Positions 53,189 to 63,456 of a stretch of DNA of 64,000 bases are shown piece after piece. Below the pieces are notes generated by a model, which made no database searches, had not been told where the DNA came from, and saw only the letters and a list, made by a program, of their open reading frames with translations. Each line of letters begins with the position of its first letter. Within the stretch, counting starts at the first letter, position 1. Source of the DNA: Pseudomonas sp. HS6 (lineage in GTDB: Bacteria; Pseudomonadota; Gammaproteobacteria; Pseudomonadales; Pseudomonadaceae); contig NZ_CP067412.1 of the NCBI RefSeq assembly GCF_023375815.1, forward strand, positions 4,526,001 to 4,590,000, in the 5' to 3' direction. The position numbers were made by a program, and so were the translations under genes.

Positions 53189-53514
53189 ACCTTCTCTCCC
53201 AGCGCCGTCGTGGCTGTTTTTGCAACATCAGCCTTGTCGGTGAATTGCGGCTTGGTGCCGATCTTGTAGGTTTCGAGAATCTCGTAGGTCACGGTGTCGC
53301 GGGTGACGTTGAAGTACTGGCGGCAGCCGGCGACGTGATCCCACAACTCGTGGTGCAGACCGCGCGGGTTGTCGCGGAAGAACATGTAGTCGCCCCACTC
53401 TTCATCAGTGCAGGCGCCTGGGTCCAGCGGGCGCGGGATGTGCGCCTGGCCGGATGCGTGGAATTCCTCTTCGGAGCGCAGTTCGCCGCAGTGAGGACAG
53501 AAGATATGCAACAT
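53185..53514 (-). CDS. soxD: Sarcosine oxidase, delta subunit
   Basis: A 109-residue zinc-binding subunit. The zinc site has Cys6 and Cys9 in IFCPHCGELRSE, with HIPRPLDPG and the later Cys/His in LWDHVAGCRQYFNVTRDTVT. FFRDNPRGLHHELW is the family signature. The start has an AGGAG ribosome site; its stop overlaps soxA. It is small but indispensable for the heterotetramer. Confidence 0.95.
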   Translation of the reverse strand: MLHIFCPHCGELRSEEEFHASGQAHIPRPLDPGACTDEEWGDYMFFRDNPRGLHHELWDHVAGCRQYFNVTRDTVTYEILETYKIGTKPQFTDKADVAKTATTALGEKV

Positions 53515-53527
53515 GGGATTTCTCCTG

Positions 53528-54778
53528 TTAGTGGGCGACAGCCGCAGCGCCGTGTTCGTCGATCAACGCACCGTTGTGGAAACGGTCGATGGAGAAAGGT
53601 GCAGCCAACGGGTGCATTTCACCCTTGGCCAGGCTTGCGGCAAACACGTTGCCCGAGCCAGGTGTCGCCTTGAAGCCGCCGGTGCCCCAACCGCAGTTGA
53701 AGAACATGTTCGGCACCGGGGTTTTCGAAATGATCGGGCAGGCGTCCGGCGTGGTGTCGACGATGCCGCCCCACTGACGGTTCATGCGCACCCGCGACAG
53801 CACCGGGAACATCTCGACGATGGCCTGGATGGTGTGCTCGATCACCGGGTACGAACCGCGCTGGCCGTAGCCGTTGTAGCCGTCGATACCGGCGCCGATC
53901 ACCAGGTCGCCCTTGTCGGACTGGCTGATGTAACCGTGCACGGCGTTGGACATGATCACGCTGTCGATGATCGGTTTGATCGGCTCGGACACCAGCGCCT
54001 GCAACGGGTGGGATTCGATCGGCAGACGGAAACCGGCGAGCTTGGCCATGTGCCCGGAGTTACCGGCAGTCACCACGCCGACGCGTTTGGCGCCGATGAA
54101 GCCCTTGTTGGTTTCAACACCGATGCACACACCGTTTTCCTTGCGGAAACCGATCACTTCGGTCTGCTGGATCAGGTCCACACCGAGTGCGTCGGCGGCA
54201 CGGGCAAAGCCCCAGGCCACGGCATCGTGACGGGCCACGCCGCCGCGACGCTGAACGGTTGCGCCCATTACCGGGTAGCGGGTGTTTTTCGAGCAGTCGA
54301 GGTACGGAATTTCGTCCGCGACTTGCTTGGCGTTGAGCAGTTCGCCATCGACGCCGTTGAGGCGGTTGGCGCTGACCCGACGTTCGGAATCACGGATGTC
54401 CTGCAGGGTGTGACACAGGTTGTAGACGCCGCGCTGGGAGAACATCACGTTGTAGTTCAGGTCCTGGGACAGGCCTTCCCACAGTTTCATCGCGTGTTCG
54501 TACAGATGCGCCGACTCGTCCCACAGGTAGTTGGAGCGAACGATGGTGGTGTTGCGCGCGGTGTTACCGCCGCCCAGCCAGCCCTTCTCGACCACGGCCA
54601 CGTTGGTGATGCCGTGCTCTTTCGCCAGATAGTAGGCCGTCGCCAGACCGTGCCCGCCGCCGCCGACGATGACCACGTCGTAGACCTTTTTCGGGGTCGG
54701 CGTGCGCCACATGCGCTGCCAGTTTTCGTGGTGGCTGAGGGAGTGTTTGAAGAGGCCGAAGCCCGAATAGCGTTGCAT
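53528..54778 (-). CDS. soxB: Sarcosine oxidase, beta subunit
   Basis: A 416-residue flavoprotein that binds FAD non-covalently and FMN covalently and oxidises sarcosine. The FAD motif is [20 protein letters not shown] near residue 33. [18 protein letters not shown] strands follow and the C-terminal [20 protein letters not shown] closes the FAD site. The His that links FMN is expected in the N-terminal half and was not individually assigned. I chose the ATG at 54778 ([10 protein letters not shown]), where GGAG has 9-nt spacing; the upstream ATG two codons earlier is too close. Confidence 0.95.
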   Translation of the reverse strand: MQRYSGFGLFKHSLSHHENWQRMWRTPTPKKVYDVVIVGGGGHGLATAYYLAKEHGITNVAVVEKGWLGGGNTARNTTIVRSNYLWDESAHLYEHAMKLWEGLSQDLNYNVMFSQRGVYNLCHTLQDIRDSERRVSANRLNGVDGELLNAKQVADEIPYLDCSKNTRYPVMGATVQRRGGVARHDAVAWGFARAADALGVDLIQQTEVIGFRKENGVCIGVETNKGFIGAKRVGVVTAGNSGHMAKLAGFRLPIESHPLQALVSEPIKPIIDSVIMSNAVHGYISQSDKGDLVIGAGIDGYNGYGQRGSYPVIEHTIQAIVEMFPVLSRVRMNRQWGGIVDTTPDACPIISKTPVPNMFFNCGWGTGGFKATPGSGNVFAASLAKGEMHPLAAPFSIDRFHNGALIDEHGAAAVAH

Positions 54779-54798
54779 AGTCATGTACTCCAGAACGC

Positions 54799-56052
<1,254 letters not shown>

Positions 56053-56241
56053 CGCGTCTCTCCCAGCGGCATCTGTGCGCCATTCGTCTCGGTAAGGCAC
56101 GGCGTTTCGGCAGTGCCCTTTGATGCGATGGTATGGCCGGCGCAGGGAGGTCAAATGCCTACGGACGCCACGCAAAGGTGCGTTTACGACATAGACGTAA
56201 ATGGCTTTGCCAGACTCCATCTCGGAAACACTGGAGAACCT

Positions 56242-56331
56242 TGTGGGAGCTGGCTTGCCAGCTATGGCGGTGGCACATCCGGCATTGATAGCGGCTGACC
56301 CACTGCTATCGCTAGCAAGCCAGCTCCCACA
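56242..56331. repeat. REPIN between glyA and the TraX-like gene
   Basis: TGTGGGAGCTGGCTTGCCAG (from 56242) and, inverted, ATCGCTAGCAAGCCAGCTCC (from 56308) form a REP doublet that ends 3 bp from the TraX-like stop codon, so transcripts of that gene run into its hairpin. Confidence 0.9.
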
Positions 56332-56334
56332 GGG

Positions 56335-57045
56335 TTATGTGAAGAGTTGGCGGACGGCGAGCAACAGCAGGAAATGTGCGGGATAGAGAGCGTAGGCCCA
56401 GCGTTGCATCGGAGGTGGCTGAAAATGTCGCGCATGTCGCAACAGGAACATTCCGAGCAGTGGCGCAATCAGGCAGGTCGCAATGCCGAAGATGGCGACC
56501 CGATTGCCGAACTGCGCGGATTCGTAGAGCACCGACCATTGATTCGCCGCCAGACACAACAGCCCCGGCAGCAGGCTGAAATACCAGGGCTTGCGAAACA
56601 CCAGCAACATCGCCAGCGGCAGCAGGACGCCGAACAGACCGAACATCAGTCGCTGCGCAAACAACGCCGCTATCAGCAGGGCTCCGACGGCCAGCAGTCG
56701 CGAAATCAGCGCTCGATCCTGCCAGCCCCGCGCCACCAACAAGCCCAGCGCCAGCGTGGGCATCACGTTCAAGGTGTCAGGATCGGGAATGTACAAACGG
56801 TAGGGAATCTCGCTGATAAGACTGAACAGCAGCAACCAGCCCAGATAGCGCCATTCGGTCTTGCGCGCCCCGTCACGCGCCAGATTCGCCGCCATCGCCA
56901 GGCAGAACCACGGGAACGCCAACCGCCCCGGCACATACAGCCAATCGGCGCTGATCCCGACATATCGCAGGTGATCGAGCAGCATGCTCAGCAGCGCCAG
57001 CCACTTGAGCAGATCGAGTGCGCCGTCGCGCCGGCTCAGGTGCAT
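56335..57045 (-). CDS. TraX-family inner-membrane protein
   Basis: A 236-residue membrane protein with seven to eight helices. The family start is GALDLLKWLALLSMLLDHLR with a conserved Asp-His, then LPGRLAFP-like YVPGRLAFPWFCLAMAANLA. The C-terminus YALYPAHFLLLLAVRQLF carries the conserved YPxHF. In F plasmids TraX N-acetylates pilin, but chromosomal relatives have no known target. I chose the ATG at 57045, as the domain begins just after it. It is divergent from ltaE with a 128-bp gap. Confidence 0.87.
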   Translation of the reverse strand: MHLSRRDGALDLLKWLALLSMLLDHLRYVGISADWLYVPGRLAFPWFCLAMAANLARDGARKTEWRYLGWLLLFSLISEIPYRLYIPDPDTLNVMPTLALGLLVARGWQDRALISRLLAVGALLIAALFAQRLMFGLFGVLLPLAMLLVFRKPWYFSLLPGLLCLAANQWSVLYESAQFGNRVAIFGIATCLIAPLLGMFLLRHARHFQPPPMQRWAYALYPAHFLLLLAVRQLFT

Positions 57046-57173
57046 AATCGGCTCGCATCCCTGTAATGTTCTGTCAGCGACATCCCGTGTGCTCCCCGGA
57101 TGATCTTCGGTAAAGTGCGCACCATCATTGACCCCACGAAGCGCCACAAGCGCCTCGATCACGGAAGCCGGCC

Positions 57174-58214
57174 ATGACCGACAAGAGCCAACAATTCGCC
57201 AGCGACAACTACTCCGGTATCTGCCCTGAAGCCTGGGCTGCCATGGAACAGGCCAACCACGGACACCAGCGCGCCTATGGCGACGATGAGTGGACAGCAC
57301 GCGCCTCCGATTATTTCCGCAAGCTGTTCGAGAACGACTGCGAAGTGTTCTTCGCCTTCAACGGCACCGCCGCCAACTCGCTGGCCCTGTCGTCGCTGTG
57401 CCAGAGTTATCACAGCGTGATCTGCTCGGAAACCGCCCACGTCGAAACCGACGAATGCGGCGCCCCGGAGTTCTTCTCCAACGGCTCGAAACTGCTGATC
57501 GCCGGCACTGAAAACGGCAAGATCACCCCGGCCTCGATCCGCGAGGTCGCCCTCAAGCGCCAGGACATTCACTACCCGAAACCACGCGTCGTGACCCTGA
57601 CCCAGGCCACCGAAGTCGGCAGCGTCTACACACCGGAAGAAGTCCGCGCCATCAGCGACACCTGCAAGGAACTGGGCCTGAACCTGCACATGGACGGCGC
57701 GCGTTTTTCCAACGCCTGCGCGTTCCTCGGCTGCTCGCCGGCGGACCTGACCTGGAAGGCCGGCGTCGACGTGCTGTGCTTCGGCGGCACGAAAAACGGC
57801 ATGGCGGTGGGTGAAGCGATCCTGTTCTTCAACCACAAACTGGCCGAAGACTTCGACTACCGCTGCAAACAGGCCGGGCAACTGGCCTCGAAAATGCGCT
57901 TCCTGTCGGCGCCGTGGGTCGGCATCCTGGAGAACGACGCCTGGCTCAAATACGCCCGCCACGCCAACCATTGCGCGCAACTGCTGGCCGAACTGGTCAG
58001 CGACATTCCGGGCGTGGAACTGATGTTCCCGGTCCAGGCCAACGGCGTGTTCCTGCAACTCTCGGAACCTGCGATTGCCGCGCTGACAGCCAAAAACTGG
58101 CGCTTCTACACCTTCATCGGCAAGGGCGGCGCCCGCTTCATGTGCTCGTGGGACACCGAGGAAGAGCGCGTGCGTGAACTGGCGCGCGACATCCGCGAAG
58201 TCATGTCGGCCTGA
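57174..58214 (+). CDS. ltaE: Low-specificity L-threonine aldolase
   Basis: A 346-residue fold-type I PLP enzyme that cleaves L-threonine and L-allo-threonine to glycine and acetaldehyde. PLP Lys207 is in VLCFGGTKNGMAVGEA, the cofactor Asp is in LHMDGARFSNACAFL, and FNGTAANSLALSSLCQ binds phosphate. It links glycine and threonine, in keeping with the glyA-sox neighbourhood. By position it matches P. aeruginosa ltaA. A hairpin at 58225-58251 follows. Confidence 0.95.
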   Translation: MTDKSQQFASDNYSGICPEAWAAMEQANHGHQRAYGDDEWTARASDYFRKLFENDCEVFFAFNGTAANSLALSSLCQSYHSVICSETAHVETDECGAPEFFSNGSKLLIAGTENGKITPASIREVALKRQDIHYPKPRVVTLTQATEVGSVYTPEEVRAISDTCKELGLNLHMDGARFSNACAFLGCSPADLTWKAGVDVLCFGGTKNGMAVGEAILFFNHKLAEDFDYRCKQAGQLASKMRFLSAPWVGILENDAWLKYARHANHCAQLLAELVSDIPGVELMFPVQANGVFLQLSEPAIAALTAKNWRFYTFIGKGGARFMCSWDTEEERVRELARDIREVMSA

Positions 58215-58224
58215 TCCCCTCCCT

Positions 58225-58251
58225 GTGGCGCGGGAGCCTGCTCCCCGCCAC
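58225..58251 (+). terminator. GC-rich hairpin after ltaE
   Basis: GTGGCG-c-GGGAGC (58225-58237) pairs with GCTCCCCGCCAC (58240-58251) with one bulge. It begins 11 bp after the ltaE stop. No T-tract follows, and its GGGAGC...GCTCCC core resembles a degenerate REP. Confidence 0.5.
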
Positions 58252-58337
58252 CGCTCACCTCTCCTTCCCGCTTCAGCTCCATCGTCTACATTGTTTGTCG
58301 AGCCATCGCTCACATAACAATAAGCAGGAGCATCCGC

Positions 58338-59162
58338 ATGTCGCTAAAAGGCAAAACCTTGTTCATCACTGGCGCCAGCCGTGGCATCGGGCGCGAGATT
58401 GCGCTGCGGGCTGCGCGGGACGGGGCCAATATCGTGATTGCCGCCAAGAGCGCCGAGCCGCACGCCAAGTTGCCCGGCACCATCCACAGCGTCGCCGCTG
58501 AAGTCAAAGCGGCCGGCGGCAAAGCCCTGGCCCTGCAACTGGATGTGCGCGAGGAAGAGGCCGTGCGCCAGGCACTGGCCCAGGCCAACGAACATTTCGG
58601 CGCTATCGATGCACTGGTGAACAACGCCGGGGCGATCAAACTGACCGGTGTGCAACACGTCGAACTCAAGCGTTTCGACCTGATGCACCAGATCAACACC
58701 CGTGCGGTGTTGCTGTGCAGCCAGGCGGCCCTGCCCTATCTGAAGAAATCCTCCGGGCACATTCTCAACCTGTCACCGCCGCTGAATCTGGCCAGCAAAT
58801 GGTTCGCGCAATACAGCCCCTACACCGTGACCAAGTACGGCATGAGCATGCTGACTGTCGGGATGAGCGAAGAATTTGCCAACTACGGCATCAGCGTCAA
58901 TTCGCTGTGGCCGCAGACCATGATTGCCACGGCGGCGATTGAATTTCAGTTGGGCAACCGCGAGTCGTTCAAGCATGCGCGCACGCCACAGATCATGGCG
59001 GATGCGGCACATGTGATTCTGGGCAGCAGCGCGCGGCGGATTACCGGACGGTTGTTGATTGATGAGGAGATATTGCGGGAGAGCGGTGTGACCGAGTTCG
59101 ATCATTACCGCTTTGAACCGGGGAGTGATGCGAAGTTGATGACGGATTTGTTTGTGGATTGA
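58338..59162 (+). CDS. Short-chain dehydrogenase/reductase (HSDL2-like)
   Basis: A 274-residue SDR. The NAD(P) motif TGASRGIGREIALRAARDG is at residues 11-29, NNAG at about 96-99, and the catalytic YTVTKYG (Y-x3-K) near residue 165. The Ser usually 13 residues before the Tyr is replaced by the P of LSPPLNLASKWFAQYS. This PPL variant is characteristic of the HSDL2-like branch and not a defect. Its substrate is unknown. It follows ltaE with a 123-bp gap and is preceded by AGGAG-like AGCAGGAGC. Confidence 0.88.
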   Translation: MSLKGKTLFITGASRGIGREIALRAARDGANIVIAAKSAEPHAKLPGTIHSVAAEVKAAGGKALALQLDVREEEAVRQALAQANEHFGAIDALVNNAGAIKLTGVQHVELKRFDLMHQINTRAVLLCSQAALPYLKKSSGHILNLSPPLNLASKWFAQYSPYTVTKYGMSMLTVGMSEEFANYGISVNSLWPQTMIATAAIEFQLGNRESFKHARTPQIMADAAHVILGSSARRITGRLLIDEEILRESGVTEFDHYRFEPGSDAKLMTDLFVD

Positions 59163-59185
59163 TCAGTGTGTCTGTGAAGTCGCCC

Positions 59186-59361
59186 CCCTCACCCTAACCC
59201 TCTCCCAAAGGGAGAGGGGACTGATTGGGGGATGCTTCAGAGTTACGCCGACCTGAGCCTGCTTTGCCGAATCCATAATCGACTCGATTCTTCAGGTCGA
59301 TGTATCACTCAAGACACCGCTGTAGGCTCCCTCTCCCTCCGGGAGAGGGCTGGGGTGAGGG
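59186..59361. repeat. MITE-like palindromic element between the SDR gene and gbcB
   Basis: The left terminus CCCTCACCCTAACCCTCTCC (59186) is nearly complementary to GGGAGAGGGCTGGGGTGAGG (59341). An inner pair, GACCTGA (59250-59256) and TCAGGTC (59292-59298), continues the symmetry, so the 176-bp element can fold as one long imperfect hairpin. It is related to the element at 49082 and has no ORF. Confidence 0.8.
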
Positions 59362-59395
59362 GTGAGCCTGGCGCAAGGGGCCGCCCCACCGCCGA

Positions 59396-60496
59396 TCAAT
59401 ATTCGATCCGCACATCCCCCTTCGGCACACTGCAGCAAGAAAGAATATACCCCTCCGCCTCATCATCCTCAGTAATCCCGCCGTTGTGATCCATCTCCAC
59501 CTCGCCACCCAGCTTGAGCACCTTGCACGTCCCGCAAATCCCCATCCCGCAGGCCTTCGGAATCATCAGCCCAACTTTCGCTGCGGCCGCATGCACGGTC
59601 TCGCCCGGCGCCACGCGAATGCTCTTGTCCGAAGAAGTGAATTCCACCAGGTGCAGATCCGCCGCCGGTACTTCCGGCGCATCGGCTGCCTGCTCGGCCT
59701 GTTCCACCGCATCGGCGCGGGCTTCCGGTGGCGTGGCGCCGAAAGACTCCTCGTGATAGCGCTTCATGTCGTAGCCGGCGTTTTCCAGCAGGCGCTTGAC
59801 CGCTGTCATGTACGGCGTCGGGCCGCAACAGAACACTTCGCGCTCGAGGAAGTCCGGCACCATCAGTTCCAGCATCTTGTGGTTGAGGTAGCCGCGATAG
59901 CCGGCCCACGGCTCGCCGAGGCCATGCTTCTCGCAGATCAGGTGCAGGCTGAAGTTGTCGATCCGCGACGCCATGTGTTCCAGCTCGCGGTGATAAATGA
60001 TGTCTTTCGGTGAGCGGGCGCTGTGGATGAACGTCATATCGACGTTGCCGTTGGTGTCGTAGAACCAGCGCGCCATGGACATCACCGGGGTGATGCCGAC
60101 GCCGCCGCTGAGGTACAGCACTTTCGGGCTTGGGAAGTCGATGGCGTTGAACAACCCGACCGGCCCGTGCACCGCCAATTCCTGGCCTTCGTGCAGCGTG
60201 TCGTGCAGCCAGTTGGACACCTTGCCCCCCGGTACACGCTTGATGGTCACCGAAAAGCTGTACGGCACCGATGGCGAGCTGGAGATGGTGTAGGAACGCA
60301 TGATCGGCTGGCCGTCGATCTCCAGCTCCAGGGTCACGAACTGCCCGGGCTTGAAGAAGAACAGGATCGGCTGGTCGGCCATGAAGCAGAAGGTGCGCAC
60401 ATCCCAGGTTTCCTGGATGACTTTGACGCAACGGACAATGTGTCGGCCATTGGCCCAGGTCTGAGTGGTGACCGGATTCAGGAAGCTGTTGGACAT
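59396..60496 (-). CDS. gbcB: Glycine betaine monooxygenase, reductase component
   Basis: A 366-residue flavin reductase. The FAD domain (about residues 15-115) has RSYTISSSPS and GGKVSNWLHD. The NAD domain (about 120-250) has LYLSGGVGITPVMSMARWFY and FCCGPTPYMTAVKRLLE. The C-terminal plant-type 2Fe-2S domain has CGMGICGTCKVL plus SCCSVP near the end. It passes electrons from NADH to GbcA. I chose the ATG at 60496 (MSNSFLNP). It is divergent from gbcA across a 282-bp control region, the order known in P. aeruginosa. A MITE-like element follows its end. Confidence 0.95.
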   Translation of the reverse strand: MSNSFLNPVTTQTWANGRHIVRCVKVIQETWDVRTFCFMADQPILFFFKPGQFVTLELEIDGQPIMRSYTISSSPSVPYSFSVTIKRVPGGKVSNWLHDTLHEGQELAVHGPVGLFNAIDFPSPKVLYLSGGVGITPVMSMARWFYDTNGNVDMTFIHSARSPKDIIYHRELEHMASRIDNFSLHLICEKHGLGEPWAGYRGYLNHKMLELMVPDFLEREVFCCGPTPYMTAVKRLLENAGYDMKRYHEESFGATPPEARADAVEQAEQAADAPEVPAADLHLVEFTSSDKSIRVAPGETVHAAAAKVGLMIPKACGMGICGTCKVLKLGGEVEMDHNGGITEDDEAEGYILSCCSVPKGDVRIEY

Positions 60497-60778
60497 GCTT
60501 GTTCTCCACGGCCGACTGTCGGCCTTCATGTGGCGATTCTGCGTATAGCGCAGACGGCCCGTTTACCTATCCGCGACATTGACATACTTATCGCGACCAG
60601 CCCCCAACCACCGGGGGTTGCGCGTCGGGAACAGATTGCACCATGTCGCCCATGGATAAGGTTCCGGGCAGCGGCGGCCCCACACTCGCCTCCACACCAA
60701 ACAGATTCTTTACACCTTGCGTAGCAACCCTGATCAGCCACTTTCGCGGCCACGCAGATGGCCTTGAGGAATTCATCG
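60497..60778. promoter_or_regulatory. gbcB/gbcA divergent control region
   Basis: The hexamer TGTCGC occurs at 60644-60649 (plus) and at 60573-60578 (minus), about 70 bp apart. Nearby are TTGACA-like sequence (60579-60584) and CCCCCAACCACCGGGGG. GbdR, the AraC-type activator of betaine catabolism, is expected to act here, but its site was not identified with certainty. Confidence 0.5.
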
Positions 60779-62071
60779 ATGGACACCGCAAAAATCAGCC
60801 TGGGCGACCCGCTGGAACCCGCACGCAAGGCCACCGCACAAATGCTGCAAGAGCGCGAGCGCACCTTCTCGCTGCCGCAACCGTTCTACAGTGACGAGCG
60901 TCTGTTCGATATCGACATGCAGGAGATCTTCCAGAAAGAGTGGTTGATCGCCGGCATGACCTGCGAGATCCCGACCAAGGGCAACTATCTGACGCTGCAG
61001 ATCGGCAAGAACCCGATCATCGTGATCCGCGGCGCCGAAGGCGTGGTGCACGCGTTCCACAACGTCTGCCGCCACCGTGGCTCGCGCCTGTGCACCAGCG
61101 ACAAGGGCAAGGTCGCCAAACTGGTCTGCCACTACCACCAGTGGACGTATGAGCTGGACGGTCGCCTGCTGTTCGCCGGCACCGAGATGGGCGCCGACTT
61201 CGACATGAAGCAATACGGCCTCAAACCGGTGAACGTGAAGACTGCCGGCGGCTACATCTTCATCAGCCTGGCGGAGAACCCGCCGGCCATCGATGACTTC
61301 CTGTCGACGCTGAACCACTACATGGAACCGTACGACATGGAGAACACCAAGGTGGCGATTACCACCACCTTGATGGAAAAGGCCAACTGGAAACTGGTGC
61401 TGGAAAACAACCGCGAGTGCTACCACTGCAACGCGTCGCACCCGGAACTGCTGAAAACCCTGCTGGAATGGGACGACGTCACCGACCCGCGCGCCGATCA
61501 GGCGTTCAAGGACCACGTCGCCGATTCCGCTGCGGCCTGGGAGGCCGAGAAGATCCCTTACGCCCACGCCAGCTTCGGCCTACGCAACCGCATCGTGCGC
61601 ATGCCGCTGCTCAAGGGCACCGTGTCGATGACCCTGGACGGCAAACAGGGCTGCGCCAAACTCATGGGCCGGATCAAGAACCCGGACCTGGGTTCGATGC
61701 GCATCCTGCACCTGCCGCACTCGTGGAACCACTGCATGGGCGACCACATCATCGTGTTCACCGTGTGGCCGATCAGCGCCCAGGAAACCATGGTCACCAC
61801 CAAATGGCTGGTGCACAAGGATGCCGTCGAAGGCGTGGATTACGACGTCGAACGCATGCGCCAGGTGTGGGACGCGACCAACGATCAGGACCGTCGTCTG
61901 GCCGAAGAAAACCAGCGCGGGATCAACTCCACCGCGTACCAGCCGGGGCCGTACTCCAAGACCTATGAGTTCGGCGTGGTCAACTTCGTCGACTGGTACA
62001 GCGAGCGGTTGCTGAGCAACCTCGGGGCCGAGCCAGCACCGTATCTCAAAGGCGTCCCTGTCCAAGGCTAA
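60779..62071 (+). CDS. gbcA: Glycine betaine monooxygenase, Rieske oxygenase component
   Basis: A 430-residue Rieske non-haem-iron oxygenase that removes one methyl of glycine betaine as formaldehyde, giving dimethylglycine. The Rieske ligands are Cys97-x-His99 in VCRHRGSRLC and Cys117-x2-His120 in CHYHQW. Mononuclear iron is bound by His216 and His221 in ECYHCNASHPELL and an Asp further on. I chose the ATG at 60779 because GAGGA has 9-nt spacing and the frame upstream lacks a site. It lies in the gbc-sox cluster, but the dimethylglycine demethylase genes are absent from this window. A REPIN adjoins its stop. Confidence 0.96.
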   Translation: MDTAKISLGDPLEPARKATAQMLQERERTFSLPQPFYSDERLFDIDMQEIFQKEWLIAGMTCEIPTKGNYLTLQIGKNPIIVIRGAEGVVHAFHNVCRHRGSRLCTSDKGKVAKLVCHYHQWTYELDGRLLFAGTEMGADFDMKQYGLKPVNVKTAGGYIFISLAENPPAIDDFLSTLNHYMEPYDMENTKVAITTTLMEKANWKLVLENNRECYHCNASHPELLKTLLEWDDVTDPRADQAFKDHVADSAAAWEAEKIPYAHASFGLRNRIVRMPLLKGTVSMTLDGKQGCAKLMGRIKNPDLGSMRILHLPHSWNHCMGDHIIVFTVWPISAQETMVTTKWLVHKDAVEGVDYDVERMRQVWDATNDQDRRLAEENQRGINSTAYQPGPYSKTYEFGVVNFVDWYSERLLSNLGAEPAPYLKGVPVQG

Positions 62072-62075
62072 AAGC

Positions 62076-62165
62076 ATCGCTGGCAAGCCAGCTCCCACAG
62101 TTTTTATGGTGCTCACAACATTCGTGTACACCGCCGAACCCTGTGGGAGCGGGCTTGCCCGCGAT
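62076..62165. repeat. REPIN after gbcA
   Basis: ATCGCTGGCAAGCCAGCTCC (from 62076) and TGTGGGAGCGGGCTTGCCCG (from 62142) form a REP doublet. The left copy begins 5 bp after the gbcA stop and is followed by TTTTT at 62101-62105, so it can also act as a terminator. Confidence 0.9.
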
Positions 62166-62186
62166 GGCGTCCTTACAGCCACCGCA

Positions 62187-63431
62187 TCATTGCGATGACC
62201 ACCTCACCGATCCATCCTCCCCGATAAACTCCTCGAAAATCTCCTCCCCCACCAGCCTGATTCTCGCGTACCCGTTCAACACCCGCAGCGGATAATCCGG
62301 ATCCTTCGCATCCTGCGTCTCCGAAAACAGCACCCGCGAATGCCCGTTCAGCTCGCTGGTGGTGCCATAGGGAATCGCCCCGTGCCCGGCGCAGCGCGCA
62401 TGCAACCCGCCCTGGGTCGCGTAGACGATACCGTTGTGCAGGTGCCCCCAGTACCAGTAATCCGGCTCGCGCCCCAGTGCATCGCACACCGGTTGATAAA
62501 GCGCGGTCTTGTTGTGCCCGGTGATGTCGAAGCCCTGATGGTGGCTGAGCACCATGAGTTTTTTTCGCTTGGGCAGACTTTTCATCCACTCGATCTGCGG
62601 CTTGTTCAGGGTGCCGTCCATGTACAGGTTCATGACGTCGGAGGCATACGCCGTGTCCAGCCCGACAATCAGCCAGTCGTCGTTGATCAGGGCAAAGTAG
62701 CTGGTGCCCTGCTGCCCCGGAAAACGCGCGGCCAGTTCCTTGAAATAACCGTGGGCGCCGCTGTACATCTCGTGGTTGGAATTGAGCGTGAACGAGCCGT
62801 GGGTGCCCATCGGCCAGCCGGCCATGTCGGTGTCTTCCTGGGAGTGGCTGCCCGCGTAATAGACATCCCCCAAATGAATGGTGAAATCGGCATTGGCCAG
62901 TTGCATCTGGTTGGCCACCGACACCGCCGGCGCATGGCTGTTGAACGGCCCGGTGCCCCAGTCGCCGGCAATCGCCAGCGTCACTTCGCGATCCATTTGC
63001 ACCAGCGCCGGATCGGTGCCGAAGGTCGCGTGATGACGCAGGTTTTCGATCCACTTGAGCAGCGCCTCGCTCCACAGCAGATCCAGCAGCTCCCACTTGC
63101 GACAACCCAGCAAAGTACCGTCCTTGAGCACCTTGGTTTGCAGTTGGTCAGGCGACTGCGGCAATGGCGTCGCGTTGCCGATACGAAGGATCGACAAACC
63201 GTGGGACAACTCCCACGGCACCGCCGGCTCGTCATCCGGCAGCTCGCCATGTTTGAGCACGTACTGCGCCTGATCGTGGCCGCGCTGGAGCAACTTGATG
63301 ATGGCCTGGAACTCCTCCGGCTCGATTTCACTGATGAGTTTCATCCAGGCCATTTCCACTCGCGTGAACAGCCCGTGCAGGCGCAGTTTGACCTTGTCGT
63401 ATTCATGCTTCAGATGACCGACTGCCGACAT
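62187..63431 (-). CDS. Metallophosphoesterase (calcineurin-like)
   Basis: A 414-residue protein. The N-terminal ~150 residues are helical and unassigned. The catalytic domain follows: GDWG at 156-159, GDVYYAG near 188, NHE at 219-221 (SNHE replaces the usual GNHE), MVLSHHQGFD and WYWGHLHNGI. All metal ligands needed for a binuclear site appear present. Family members hydrolyse phosphomonoesters, diesters or nucleotides. No signal peptide is evident, which is unusual beside a cytochrome c gene 25 bp upstream that must be exported. Substrate is unknown. Confidence 0.85.
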   Translation of the reverse strand: MSAVGHLKHEYDKVKLRLHGLFTRVEMAWMKLISEIEPEEFQAIIKLLQRGHDQAQYVLKHGELPDDEPAVPWELSHGLSILRIGNATPLPQSPDQLQTKVLKDGTLLGCRKWELLDLLWSEALLKWIENLRHHATFGTDPALVQMDREVTLAIAGDWGTGPFNSHAPAVSVANQMQLANADFTIHLGDVYYAGSHSQEDTDMAGWPMGTHGSFTLNSNHEMYSGAHGYFKELAARFPGQQGTSYFALINDDWLIVGLDTAYASDVMNLYMDGTLNKPQIEWMKSLPKRKKLMVLSHHQGFDITGHNKTALYQPVCDALGREPDYWYWGHLHNGIVYATQGGLHARCAGHGAIPYGTTSELNGHSRVLFSETQDAKDPDYPLRVLNGYARIRLVGEEIFEEFIGEDGSVRWSSQ

Positions 63432-63456
63432 GACGTAATCCTCTCTCCGTAAGGGT

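Noticed and set aside
50168..53269. 1033-codon open frame antisense to soxA
   Set aside because: Striking in length, but it mirrors SoxA codon by codon, has no recognisable motif and no ribosome site.
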